NCBI GenBank assembly: GCA_018222605.1
Contig: JAAEZZ010000011.1
Span: forward strand, 94,251 to 158,250
Length of the DNA: 64,000 bases
Reading direction: 5' to 3'
DNA from: Alphaproteobacteria bacterium
GTDB lineage: Bacteria; Pseudomonadota; Alphaproteobacteria; Caulobacterales; Hyphomonadaceae
The notes beneath the pieces were generated by a model. The model had not been told where the DNA came from. It searched no databases and saw only the letters and a program-made list of their open reading frames with translations. Shown here piece by piece: positions 24,973-33,387 of the stretch; the first letter of the stretch is position 1; every line of letters begins with the position of its first letter. The position numbers and the translations under genes were made by a program.

Positions 24973-27051
24973 ATGCCAACATCCCGATTTTTCGACCTTT
25001 CCAAGCCAACCGCCATTCTGGCCATTGGCCTGATGATGGTCATTCTGGTCATGATCCTGCCCGTACCGGCCTGGATCATGGATGTCGGCCTGACGATTTC
25101 CTTTGCCTTCGCAATTCTGATCTTCACCACAACGATCTTTATCGAGAAGCCCTTGGATTTCTCGTCCTTTCCCAGTGTCTTGCTGGCTGGCCTGATCCTG
25201 CGACTGGCGCTGAATGTATCCTCCACTAAGCTGATCATTAGTGAGGGGCATACTGGAACAGACGCGGCCGGGGGTGTGATTGAAGGCTTCGCCATGTTCA
25301 TCATGGGCGGAAACCTGTTTGTGGGGCTCGTGGTGTTTGGTGTCCTGATCATCGTGAATTTCATGGTGATCACAAAGGGTGCCGGCCGGATGGCTGAAGT
25401 CGGCGCTCGTTTTGCCCTCGATGCCATGCCAGGCAAACAGATGGCGATCGACTCAGACCTTGCAGTTGGCGCGATCAGCCATGAAGAGGCGCGCACTCGC
25501 CGACAGAAGGAACAGGAAGAAGCCGCTTTCTTGGGCTCGCTCGATGGTGCGTCGAAATTCGTGAAGGGCGATGCGGTTGCAGGTCTCCTGATTACCGCCC
25601 TGAACCTTGTTGCCGGCATTGGCTTTGGAATTATCGCGCATGGCCTCAGCTTTACGGAGGCGCTCAGCAATTACTCGATCCTGACCGTTGGGGATGGGCT
25701 TGTCTCCCAGATTCCGGCTGTGATCGTCTCTGTTTCGGCGGCCTTGCTGCTGGCTAAGGGCCGCGATGACGGCGCGATTGATCTCGCATTGGGCGCTCAG
25801 CTGGGCGGCAACGCCACGTCTCTCATGATCGTAGCCGGAATCCTTGCCGTCTTTGGTCTGTTTCCCGGCCTGCCCTTTGTACCTTTCATGCTTGCAGCGG
25901 CCGCCTTTGCGACGGCTTCCGTTTACATCCGTAAGCGTGACCGGGAAAAGGCAGCAGAGGCTTCCCTGGCAGAGGCAGAAGAGCCCCAGACCAGCCTGGT
26001 TATCGGGGACTCCATTCATTCCGATGAAATCCATCTTGAGGTCGCGCCTGATCTAGTCGGCATGGTTCTCCAGGGGGCAGGTGGATTCGAGAGCCGTATC
26101 GACAAGATACGCCGGTACATTGCGGAAGAGTATGGCTTCGTCCTTCCATCCATCCGAATGACGGATAACCCCACGCTGAACAAGAACGAATACCGTATCC
26201 GGATTCAGGGTGTACGTGTGGATCATGGCATGGTGCGACCTGGCTCTTTGCTGGCGCTGATGGAAGATGCTCAGCTGCCGCATCTCAAGGGCGAGAAGGT
26301 GAAGGAGCCTGTCTATAAGGCGGCGGCGCGCTGGCTGCCCAATACGAAGAAACAGGAACTGTCTGCAGCCGGCATCCCGGCCATTGAGCCTACCGAAGTG
26401 CTTGCCACACACATGCTTGAAGTCATTCAGGCGAACTTCTCTCTCGTCTTCACGCGGATGGTGATGATCGACACGCTGGACGCGTTGACCCAGATCAGTG
26501 ACAAGGATCGCGCCGCCGCGAATAGGCGCTTCCTGGATGAATACATCCCCGGCAAGGTGACGCCTGAACTTCTCCTGTCTGTGCTTCGCTTGCTTCTTGA
26601 GGAGCGTGTGTCCATCCGGAACCTGTTCCTGATCATTGAGACCGTGGCCGAAGTGAAAGCCCAGACCAATTCGCCATCACGTATTGTCGAGCTGGTCCGT
26701 CAGAGGCTCGGCTTCCAGATTGTCGACCGCTTGCAGGACAGCCAAGGTCGGTTGCCCCTGTTGCAGCTGTCGACGAACTGGGAGCAACGCTTCAACGAGC
26801 ATGAAGTCTCGCGTGAGGATGGCGGTTCCGATATCGCCTTGCCGCCTGAGCTTTTTGGTGAGCTGACGACATCGGTGCAGGCGAAGCTGAATGAGATGGC
26901 GCAGAAGGGCGTGGTTGCATCCCTGGCGACATCCTCCCGCCGCAGGCGCTTCTTGCAGACGGTTCTGGCCAGTAAGGGTATTCGTAACTCCGTTCTGGCC
27001 TATGAGGAAATTGGCTCCAGGAGCAAACCCTATATTGTCGGCGTCGTATGA
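24973..27051 (+). CDS. flhA: FlhA, flagellar export gate and docking protein
   Basis: 692 residues. The N-terminal half (to ~325) has eight hydrophobic helices. The cytoplasmic FHIPEP loop (RMAEVGARFALDAMPGKQMAID, residues ~138-160) is intact. The C-terminal half forms the large cytoplasmic docking domain (SIRMTDNPTLNKNEYRIRIQGV, EPTEVLATHMLEVI, FLDEYIPGKVTPELL, VLRLLLEERVSIRN). FlhA uses the proton motive force and receives chaperone-substrate complexes. It overlaps fliR by 4 bp. Confidence 0.97.
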   Translation: MPTSRFFDLSKPTAILAIGLMMVILVMILPVPAWIMDVGLTISFAFAILIFTTTIFIEKPLDFSSFPSVLLAGLILRLALNVSSTKLIISEGHTGTDAAGGVIEGFAMFIMGGNLFVGLVVFGVLIIVNFMVITKGAGRMAEVGARFALDAMPGKQMAIDSDLAVGAISHEEARTRRQKEQEEAAFLGSLDGASKFVKGDAVAGLLITALNLVAGIGFGIIAHGLSFTEALSNYSILTVGDGLVSQIPAVIVSVSAALLLAKGRDDGAIDLALGAQLGGNATSLMIVAGILAVFGLFPGLPFVPFMLAAAAFATASVYIRKRDREKAAEASLAEAEEPQTSLVIGDSIHSDEIHLEVAPDLVGMVLQGAGGFESRIDKIRRYIAEEYGFVLPSIRMTDNPTLNKNEYRIRIQGVRVDHGMVRPGSLLALMEDAQLPHLKGEKVKEPVYKAAARWLPNTKKQELSAAGIPAIEPTEVLATHMLEVIQANFSLVFTRMVMIDTLDALTQISDKDRAAANRRFLDEYIPGKVTPELLLSVLRLLLEERVSIRNLFLIIETVAEVKAQTNSPSRIVELVRQRLGFQIVDRLQDSQGRLPLLQLSTNWEQRFNEHEVSREDGGSDIALPPELFGELTTSVQAKLNEMAQKGVVASLATSSRRRRFLQTVLASKGIRNSVLAYEEIGSRSKPYIVGVV

Positions 27052-27803
27052 TGCCTGATGGCCTGCCTTTGGGGGCGACGCTTACAGCCTGGATCACGCT
27101 GTACATGCTGGTCGTTGCCAGGCTGTCCTTCATCGTTTTTCTGATGCCCGGCATCGGGGAGCAGACCGTGCCGGTACGTGTGCGCCTAGCGCTCTTGCTG
27201 AGCCTTGCGACGGCCTTTGCGACGTCAGGGTTGATCAGTGTACCCCAGAGTATATCCATGGGGACATATGTCGGCTTGCTAGGCGCGGAGTCAATCATCG
27301 GTTTTGGCTTGGGCGTATTGCTGCGCCTGTCGATCTGGATACTCAGCACGGCCGGGGCTTTCATTGCGCAGGCGATCGGCCTGTCGCAAATGCTTGGCAT
27401 CGCCCTGGAAACCGAAGCGCAGACCATTGTCTCCAACATGCTTGCCATGGCCGGAGCGGCCTTGCTGTTGTCTGCGGACTACCATGTGAACGTGTTTGTC
27501 AGGCTCGCCGAGATCTATTCGGAAATACCGGTTGGCGCCGTACAGCTGTTCGACAGGTCTTTCATCATCGAGGGCATATTTGACTCGATCAAGTTCGCCG
27601 TACTCATCGCCTGGCCGTTTGTGGCCATCAATTTGCTCTACAACATCTCGCTAGGTTTCATAAACAAAGCTCTGCCATCTCTGATGGTTGCATTCGTGGG
27701 GGCCCCCTTCATGATAGGGGCAGGATTCGTGCTACTGGCGATTTCGATTTCCACCATGCTGGTGGTCTGGATGAACCGGGCATCGGAATTTGTAGGCTGG
27801 TGA
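27048..27803 (+). CDS. fliR: FliR, flagellar export gate protein
   Basis: 251 residues with about six hydrophobic segments. Conserved spots include ARLSFIVFLMPGIGEQTVPVRVRLALLLSLA near the N-terminus and the internal LLYNISLGFINKALPSLMVAFVGAPFMIGAG, typical of FliR. One FliR completes the FliP5-FliQ4 helical channel. It is coupled to flhA by an ATGA overlap, and flhB follows 7 bp later, as in many bacteria where the two can even be fused. Confidence 0.95.
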   Translation: MMPDGLPLGATLTAWITLYMLVVARLSFIVFLMPGIGEQTVPVRVRLALLLSLATAFATSGLISVPQSISMGTYVGLLGAESIIGFGLGVLLRLSIWILSTAGAFIAQAIGLSQMLGIALETEAQTIVSNMLAMAGAALLLSADYHVNVFVRLAEIYSEIPVGAVQLFDRSFIIEGIFDSIKFAVLIAWPFVAINLLYNISLGFINKALPSLMVAFVGAPFMIGAGFVLLAISISTMLVVWMNRASEFVGW

Positions 27804-27810
27804 ACCAAGT

Positions 27811-28893
27811 ATGGCGGAAGACCAATCAGGCGGTGGCGAGAAGGAGTTTGAGGCAACCGAACAGCGGCGCCGTGAAGCCCGTCGTGAAGGCAATGTGCCC
27901 CAGTCCAAAGAAGCGAATACATTCGCCCTTTTTACCGGCATCATCATTTCCGCGATCGTCTTCAGTTCCGTCATCGCGGGTGCTCTGTTCAACTCCTTCT
28001 CATCCATGATGTATCATGCCGACAGTTATGCGGATGATGTTTTCACTCAAGGAGGACAGGCGACAAAGTCCTGGCTGATGCAGATCCTTCTGCAGGTCCT
28101 GCCTTTAATGATCATCATGGTCGTGCTCGTGACGGGAACCCTGATAGTTCAGCAGGCGATTACTTTCTCTGCAAAGAAGATCAAGATGGAGTTCAACAAG
28201 ATCTCGACGGCAGAAAACCTGAAGAAGAAGTATGGGGCGAAAGGCATTCTGGACTTCCTGAAAGACATGGCAAAAATGCTTTTTGCAGGCGGGCTCGCCG
28301 CTGTCTTTCTCTACAATTTTGCCCAGCATTATTATGCGAGCAGCGCGTTGGAGTTGGCGCACTTCTTTGATTTCACCTTCGCCCAGGTTCTGGGCCTGTT
28401 CCTGATCTTCGGTGTTTTCCAGTTCGCCCTGGCGGCCATAGATTTCCCACTGCAGCGCCAGCTGCATGCCAACAAGCTGAAAATGTCCCGTGAGGAAGTG
28501 AAAAAGGAGCAGAAGCAGAGCGAGGGCGATCCGCAGCTCAAACAGAAGCGACGGGAAAAGGCATCCAGCATCAGCCGTAATCAGATGATGAAGAATGTCA
28601 AAGGTGCCACCGTCGTCATGGTGAACCCTGAGCATTATGCGGTCGCGCTTAAATGGGCTCCGGAGGAAGGCCGCGCGCCGGTCTGCGTTGCCAAAGGCGT
28701 GGACCACCTGGCCGCCAAAATCAGGGAGGTCGCCATGGAAAACGACATCCCCATCTATCGCGACCCACCCTCGACACGATCAATTTATCGTCTTGTCGAA
28801 ATAGATGAAGAGATCCATGCGGAACATTTTGCAGCTGTGGCAGCAGCTATCAGCTTTGTTGATCGGGTTCGCAAGCAGACCAGAGGCCAGTGA
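27811..28893 (+). CDS. flhB: FlhB, export specificity switch protein with NPEH cleavage motif
   Basis: 360 residues. Four membrane segments (about 35-60, 88-118, 150-172, 185-212) are followed by a charged linker and the cytoplasmic switch domain. Family landmarks are EKEFEATEQRRREAR at the N-terminus and KMSREEVKKEQKQSEGDPQLKQKRRE in the linker. The self-cleavage site, normally NPTH, reads NPEH (residues 272-275), followed by YAVALKW. The catalytic Asn and Pro are kept and the Thr is replaced by Glu. FlhB changes export from hook to filament substrates when FliK signals. Confidence 0.95.
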   Translation: MAEDQSGGGEKEFEATEQRRREARREGNVPQSKEANTFALFTGIIISAIVFSSVIAGALFNSFSSMMYHADSYADDVFTQGGQATKSWLMQILLQVLPLMIIMVVLVTGTLIVQQAITFSAKKIKMEFNKISTAENLKKKYGAKGILDFLKDMAKMLFAGGLAAVFLYNFAQHYYASSALELAHFFDFTFAQVLGLFLIFGVFQFALAAIDFPLQRQLHANKLKMSREEVKKEQKQSEGDPQLKQKRREKASSISRNQMMKNVKGATVVMVNPEHYAVALKWAPEEGRAPVCVAKGVDHLAAKIREVAMENDIPIYRDPPSTRSIYRLVEIDEEIHAEHFAAVAAAISFVDRVRKQTRGQ

Positions 28894-29234
28894 TGTCAAA
28901 GCAAAACCGGGTTCTTTTGAAACTTGTGGCCCTGAAGCGGCAAAGGGCAGAGCAGGGGCTCGCCATCGCGCAAGCCCGACGGCGTGAGTTGCAGGCTGGG
29001 CTTGCAGACCTACAGGCGCAACTTGCCGCCGCCGATGCAGCACAAATAGATTTTCAGGCGCTCAGCCTCTCGGCGCGAAATGGCCATGTTCAGCGCCTGC
29101 TGAACAAGCTCGCAGATCAGCAGGCCCAGGTTGAGCAATCACAGGCTTGCGTGGCAGAGGCTCGGGAAGAGTTGAAGCGGATTCTGAATTCTGAAGACCA
29201 ATTGCTCACGATGGGGCCTGCCGCTCTCCCCTGA
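28893..29234 (+). CDS. fliJ: FliJ-like export chaperone/ATPase stalk
   Basis: 113 residues from the ATG that overlaps the flhB stop (a GTG one codon earlier is also possible). It is Gln/Ala/Leu/Arg-rich, with one long antiparallel coiled coil (residues ~5-100), as expected for FliJ, the stalk in the FliI hexamer. No sequence motif is decisive. Placement at the end of the export-gate block is the main support. The gene converges on the diguanylate cyclase across 24 bp. Confidence 0.68.
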   Translation: MSKQNRVLLKLVALKRQRAEQGLAIAQARRRELQAGLADLQAQLAAADAAQIDFQALSLSARNGHVQRLLNKLADQQAQVEQSQACVAEAREELKRILNSEDQLLTMGPAALP

Positions 29235-29258
29235 CGGCGAAGTTGGCAGGTTCCTTCT

Positions 29259-30332
29259 TCAGGCCGCGCTTGTTTCATATTCTCCCGTCTGCACGCGGTT
29301 CCGTCCCTGGCTCTTGGCCAGATACAGTCTTTGGTCGGCCAGTTCCACCAGATCGGCGGCGGTCATACCTGGGGCAAACTGGGCAATGCCGAAGGAGGCG
29401 CTGATGTCGCCTAAGGGCTTTTTGGATCCCTTTAACACCAGCTTCCTTTGGAAGGTCTGCAGGCGGATGCGGTCAATCAACACAGACGCGGCCTTCAGGT
29501 CAGTCGCAGGCAGAATGATTGCGAACTCTTCACCGCCATAACGGGCAACCAGGTCTTGGCCCTTGATGTTCTCGGAGATGATGGCCGCAAATATCTTCAG
29601 AACTTCATCGCCTATGCGGTGGCCGAATGTGTCATTGACGCGCTTGAAATAGTCGAGGTCTGCAATTGCGAGACACAGATCGCTGTTATTCTGCCGCGCT
29701 GCGGCCAGTTCGGCATCCAGCTTGATGTCAAAGGCCCTGCGGTTGTGAACAGAGGTGAGGGGATCGCGCATGCTTTCATTGCGCACATCTTCCAGCTCAC
29801 GGCGCAGCAATTCAATCTGTTTACGGGATTCCTTGAGGCCTTCATTGAGCTTCCGGCTCTGGTTCGCCATTCTCTGGTTTTCCGACATCAGATTGCCAAT
29901 GGCGGCGGACAACTGGTCGATGGAGGTCGTCTCGCCAATTCCGTTGCCAATCTGCTGCAACACGTTTTCGAACTGGTCGGAACTTTCGACACCCGTCCCG
30001 ACAAGGTCGAGCACGCTGGAGATCTGCTCTTCCACTCTCTGTCCGATTTTTTCCCGCTTCGCCTGATCCTGCATCGGGCAGAGATGCCTGCTATAGACCT
30101 CATCTATCTCGTAGGCGGAGAGGTCACCTCGCTCCAGCATCTCGTCCACAATAACGACAATCTCGTCATTCTCGGCGGCCGCGTAGGCATACATCAGCGC
30201 GTATGTGTTCGGGAAAGGCGGAGTCTTGTGCTCCTCCATGAGGCGCGTCGCCATGTCGGCATATTTGTAAACCCTGGAAAAGACCTTCTGCTCTTCCGGA
30301 CAGCTAAATACAGGTGCCTTGGTATCGCTCAT
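29259..30332 (-). CDS. GGDEF diguanylate cyclase with a non-canonical I-site
   Basis: 357 residues. Residues ~195-350 form a GGDEF domain: DPLTSVHNRRAFD at its start, ADLDYFKRVNDTFGHRIGDEVL for metal and substrate binding, and the active loop GGEEF (266-270). The inhibitory I-site, usually RxxD, reads KGQD (257-260). The N-terminal ~190 residues are helical with a coiled coil (150-190) and no membrane segment. This should make c-di-GMP in the cytoplasm. Location beside the flagellar locus suggests, but does not prove, a link to the motile-sessile decision. Confidence 0.92.
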   Translation of the reverse strand: MSDTKAPVFSCPEEQKVFSRVYKYADMATRLMEEHKTPPFPNTYALMYAYAAAENDEIVVIVDEMLERGDLSAYEIDEVYSRHLCPMQDQAKREKIGQRVEEQISSVLDLVGTGVESSDQFENVLQQIGNGIGETTSIDQLSAAIGNLMSENQRMANQSRKLNEGLKESRKQIELLRRELEDVRNESMRDPLTSVHNRRAFDIKLDAELAAARQNNSDLCLAIADLDYFKRVNDTFGHRIGDEVLKIFAAIISENIKGQDLVARYGGEEFAIILPATDLKAASVLIDRIRLQTFQRKLVLKGSKKPLGDISASFGIAQFAPGMTAADLVELADQRLYLAKSQGRNRVQTGEYETSAA

Positions 30333-30437
30333 GATGGCATCAGTTTGATAAGTTCTCTGGTAGTCCCCGCTAGCTAAGTAACCAAAGTGCCTTCAAATAA
30401 GGTTAATCCTTGTAGCTTTTGGAGATTATCAGGGACC

Positions 30438-30514
30438 TGGTGATCCCGGCGCGATTCGAACGCGCGACCTACAGATTAGGAATCTGTTGCTCTATCCTGC
30501 TGAGCTACGGGACC
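30438..30514 (-). tRNA. tRNA-Arg (anticodon CCT)
   Basis: 77 bases including an encoded CCA. Read on the minus strand it begins GGTCCCG and ends CGGGATC plus discriminator A and CCA, giving a 7-bp acceptor stem with one G-T pair. The anticodon arm ACAGA-TTCCTAA-TCTGT shows anticodon CCT, which reads AGG. The T arm GCGCG-TTCGAAT-CGCGC is intact. It stands alone between the diguanylate cyclase and the nuclease-like gene. Confidence 0.96.
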
Positions 30515-30626
30515 GCTTGGGTTAAGGCTATAAGGCAAATGGCGGCGGGGTTGAAGACGCCGATTGCGCTTGGCCTGAATGTGCGGCGTGCTAGGACTGG
30601 ACAGGGCTCTAAGTTTGGGAGGCAAG

Positions 30627-31391
30627 TTGGGCGTCTGGCGAGTGTTCTGGCTGATGTGCGCATTGACGGCATGCAGCAAGGCGGACCCAATGCAGGGGCT
30701 GGAACCGGGTGAGCATGGCCGCGTAGTGCGCGTCATCGATGGGGATGCCCTCGTCTTGGATACCGGACAGAGCGTACGGCTGATCGGGATTGAAGCGCCT
30801 GCGCGGCCCTACAAGGATCGCGAGGGCCAGCCTTACCATGAAGATGCCAAACGCCTCTTGGAAGACATGGTGCTAGGCCGGGAGGTGCAGCTGCATTATG
30901 CCGGTCTGACGCGGGACAGGTATGACCGCGCGCTTGCCCATGTCCGTACCACGGATGCGCTGGGACCGTCGCTCTGGTTGAACGCGGAAATGGTCCGGCG
31001 GGGCGGGGCGCGCGTGCGGGTCTATCCGGATACGGCTTTGGCGAATGCGCCCTTACTGGAGCTGGAAGAGGGGGCACGTGAGGCCAAGGAAGGGCTTTGG
31101 AGGATGCGCGCCTATCGTATCCCCGCAGCAGACAAGCTGCCAGACGAGTTCTCAGGGTTCCAGATTGTGACGGGCCATGTCACCGGTATGGAAGGCGCCG
31201 AGAACGCTTACTCTGTATGTGATCTCGTTTTGGAAGGCTCGCCTCTGAGGCTGAGTCTTTCAAAGTCTGCCGCCAGCCTGTGCCAAGAGGCGCAGGGGCA
31301 GGATGTGCGCGCCCGCGGCTATGTGCGCGAGGTGCGCATGGAAATCTCCCACCCGCTGGATCTGGAATTGCTCGGCGCAGTTGCGGACTAG
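30627..31391 (+). CDS. Thermonuclease (SNase-like) domain lipoprotein
   Basis: About 254 residues from the TTG at 30627, which has GGGAGG four bases upstream. ATG at 30654 is the next alternative but would cut the signal peptide. The N-terminus ends in a lipobox (CALTAC). The SNase fold follows: VVRVIDGDALVLDTGQSVRLIGIEAPAR, then HEDAKRLLEDM and LTRDRYDRALAHV, which place the usual Arg, Glu and Arg of the active site. A C-terminal ~80-residue part is unassigned. Its TAG overlaps the rpoH stop on the other strand (CTAG). Confidence 0.78.
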   Translation: MGVWRVFWLMCALTACSKADPMQGLEPGEHGRVVRVIDGDALVLDTGQSVRLIGIEAPARPYKDREGQPYHEDAKRLLEDMVLGREVQLHYAGLTRDRYDRALAHVRTTDALGPSLWLNAEMVRRGGARVRVYPDTALANAPLLELEEGAREAKEGLWRMRAYRIPAADKLPDEFSGFQIVTGHVTGMEGAENAYSVCDLVLEGSPLRLSLSKSAASLCQEAQGQDVRARGYVREVRMEISHPLDLELLGAVAD

Positions 31392-32275
31392 GTGCCCGGC
31401 AGAAGGCCCGCTTCGTCAGGATCACCGACAATACGCTCCAGTGCGCGGCGCAGCTTGCCGAGTGCCTGGTGTTCGATCTGACGTACACGTTCCTTTGAAA
31501 TGCCAAGTTCCGTACCGAGTTTTTCCAGCGTGACAGAATCCTCACACAGGCGGCGATTCAGGATAATATGTGTTTCGCGTGCGTTCAAAGCCTGAAGGGC
31601 ATTGCTGATCCATTCCTTCCGGCGTGTTGTATCACGCGCTTCCATAACCTGTTCGTCAGGGCGTGCGGATTCATCCGGCAGCAGATCCTGCCACTCGCCA
31701 TCGCCATCCACCGCCATGGGTGCGTTCAAAGATCGGTCAGAGGCTGACAGACGGGATGCCATGGATTCCACATCCCGCTCCGGGACGCCCAGATGCTCGG
31801 CGATCCAGGTTTTGTTTTCCTGGGTCATGACACCATCACCCGTATCATCGATCTGGGCGCGTAGACGCCGCAGATTGAAAAAGAGGGATTTCTGGGAAGA
31901 CGTCGTTCCTGTGCGGACGATGGACCAGTTGCGCAGGACATAATCCTGAATGGAGGAGCGGATCCACCAGCTCGCATAGGTCGAAAACCGAACTTTGCGG
32001 TCAGGTTCAAACCTGGCGGCTGCCATCATCAGGCCGACATTCCCTTCCGAGACGAGGTCCGGCATAGGCAGACCGTAATGGCGAAATTTCGCTGCCATCG
32101 CTATAACGAGGCGCATATAGGCTCGCGTCAGTTCGTGCAGGGCGCTTTCATCTTCCTCTTCTCGCCAGCGCCGCGCAAGCTCCAGCTCATGATCCGCCTC
32201 CAGCATGGGGGCTTTCATGGCTGTCTTCACATAACTCCGATCAGCAGGTCCATTGGAACTATAGGCGTTGGCCAT
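31388..32275 (-). CDS. rpoH: RpoH, heat-shock sigma factor (sigma-32 family)
   Basis: 295 residues. Region 2 reads DLVSEGNVGLMMAAARFEPDRKVRFSTYASWWIRSSIQDYVLRNW. The RpoH box QKSLFFNLR (residues 128-136), which sets this group apart from RpoD, is present. Region 4 has LEKLGTELGISKERVRQIEHQALGKLRRAL. It directs RNA polymerase to chaperone and protease promoters. Many alphaproteobacteria have two rpoH genes; only one is in this window. Confidence 0.95.
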   Translation of the reverse strand: MANAYSSNGPADRSYVKTAMKAPMLEADHELELARRWREEEDESALHELTRAYMRLVIAMAAKFRHYGLPMPDLVSEGNVGLMMAAARFEPDRKVRFSTYASWWIRSSIQDYVLRNWSIVRTGTTSSQKSLFFNLRRLRAQIDDTGDGVMTQENKTWIAEHLGVPERDVESMASRLSASDRSLNAPMAVDGDGEWQDLLPDESARPDEQVMEARDTTRRKEWISNALQALNARETHIILNRRLCEDSVTLEKLGTELGISKERVRQIEHQALGKLRRALERIVGDPDEAGLLPGT

Positions 32276-32433
32276 GGCCGGTCCTTTCCTCCTGCAGTGT
32301 GACTATTGCCAAGGTAACACACCCTTTACGGTCTACAGCGCGCAACGGATCATATTCGTTCCATATTTTGATCACATTCATGAGAGCGCAGCCGAGCTTG
32401 ACCCGCAGAAGCGCTCGGGATTAGGCTGAATTT

Positions 32434-32448
32434 GAACATTAAGGGAAC
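32434..32448 (+). promoter_or_regulatory. LexA box (SOS operator) upstream of mmcB
   Basis: GAAC-N7-GAAC, i.e. GTTC-N7-GTTC on the other strand, which is the direct-repeat LexA site of alphaproteobacteria. Both half-sites match exactly. It ends 13 bp before the mmcB ATG, in a good place to block initiation. mmcB belongs to the LexA regulon in Caulobacter, which supports the site independently of the motif. Confidence 0.88.
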
Positions 32449-32461
32449 AAAAAGCGCCGTG

Positions 32462-32935
32462 ATGCCAGATCAATGCCCAGCTGACCTGCCTGATAGCCGT
32501 GCCGCAGAGATCGTGCGCGGTACGATGCGCCTCTTGGCAGGGCTGGGCTTCCATGGCGTCACGGAAATGACGCTGGCCAATAACCGCCGGGCAGACATTG
32601 CTGCGGTCGGACCTGCTGGGGAAATCTGGATCATTGAGGTAAAATCATCGGTGGCTGATTTCCGGACTGATTCCAAATGGCCGGATTACATGTCCTATTG
32701 TGACCGCCTGTTTTTCGCCGTGGGCAGTGATTTTCCGCAGGAACTGATCCCGGATGAGACAGGTCTCATCGTGGCGGATGCCTTTGGCGGCGCTGTGATC
32801 AGGGATGCGCCGGAAGACCGGGTCGCTGCTGCGCGGCGCAAGGCCGTTACCCTGCGGCTGGCGCGTCTTGCGTCCATGCGCCTTATGCAAGCAGCTGATA
32901 CTGGCTGGACGGTGGCACCCGCTTTGCTTACGTGA
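32462..32935 (+). CDS. mmcB: MmcB-family SOS DNA repair protein
   Basis: 157 residues from ATG 32462. A TTG at 32432 would place the LexA box inside the coding region and is rejected. The core is a restriction-endonuclease-like fold: RRADIAAVGPAGEIWIIEVKSSVADF...KWPDYMSYCDRLFFAV, with a D...E-x-K arrangement (RADI, then EVK) that could bind metal. In Caulobacter mmcB is damage-inducible and needed for resistance to mitomycin C-type damage. The exact enzymatic activity is not established. The next gene begins within a few bases. Confidence 0.87.
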   Translation: MPDQCPADLPDSRAAEIVRGTMRLLAGLGFHGVTEMTLANNRRADIAAVGPAGEIWIIEVKSSVADFRTDSKWPDYMSYCDRLFFAVGSDFPQELIPDETGLIVADAFGGAVIRDAPEDRVAAARRKAVTLRLARLASMRLMQAADTGWTVAPALLT

Positions 32936-32940
32936 CGCTT

Positions 32941-33387
32941 ATGACAAGCCTTTCCTTTCCCATCGCAAAGACCCTGAAGGACGCTCTGAAGCCTGATACT
33001 CAGGCGGCACGCACGCGTGCGCAGGCCGAGGCCATAGCCAAGGGAGAGGTGATTGAGGAGCTGGCAGTCGACTGGCTGAACGTCACCGAAGAAGAAGTCG
33101 CCGCCTATTTTCAGGCGGCCAATAGCGAGGAAACGCCGGGGCAGGGCTATCTCCAGCGCTATGAAGACAATGAGGGCAAGCCGGTGCTCGCCGTGACCTG
33201 GTGGAAGATTGCTGATCCGAAGGCCCTGAAAGGCAAGGTCAAAAAGGCGGTCAAAGAAAAACCGGCGACTGAAAAGCCGCCGGTCGAAGATCATACCGAT
33301 GATCTCTATTTCCGCTCCGGGAGGACCAAGCCGCGCCGCAAGCGCTACATTGATCCCCGCCAGATGGATTTGTTCAAAAAGGGCTAG
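32941..33387 (+). CDS. Unknown small protein with C-terminal sliding-clamp-type motif, in the SOS cassette
   Basis: 148 residues from ATG 32941; a GTG at 32932 that overlaps the mmcB stop is an alternative. I do not recognise the family. Features: an N-terminal part with KTLKDALKPDTQAARTRAQAEAIAKGE, a charged middle (EEEVAAYFQAANSEE), a short Trp-containing strand (AVTWWKI), then a Lys/Pro-rich tail and RKRYIDPRQMDLFKKG. QMDLF (141-145, nt 33361-33375) fits the beta-clamp binding consensus QL[S/D]LF. Position behind mmcB and the LexA box suggests joint SOS induction. The gene ends on a CTAG shared with tkt. Confidence 0.7.
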   Translation: MTSLSFPIAKTLKDALKPDTQAARTRAQAEAIAKGEVIEELAVDWLNVTEEEVAAYFQAANSEETPGQGYLQRYEDNEGKPVLAVTWWKIADPKALKGKVKKAVKEKPATEKPPVEDHTDDLYFRSGRTKPRRKRYIDPRQMDLFKKG

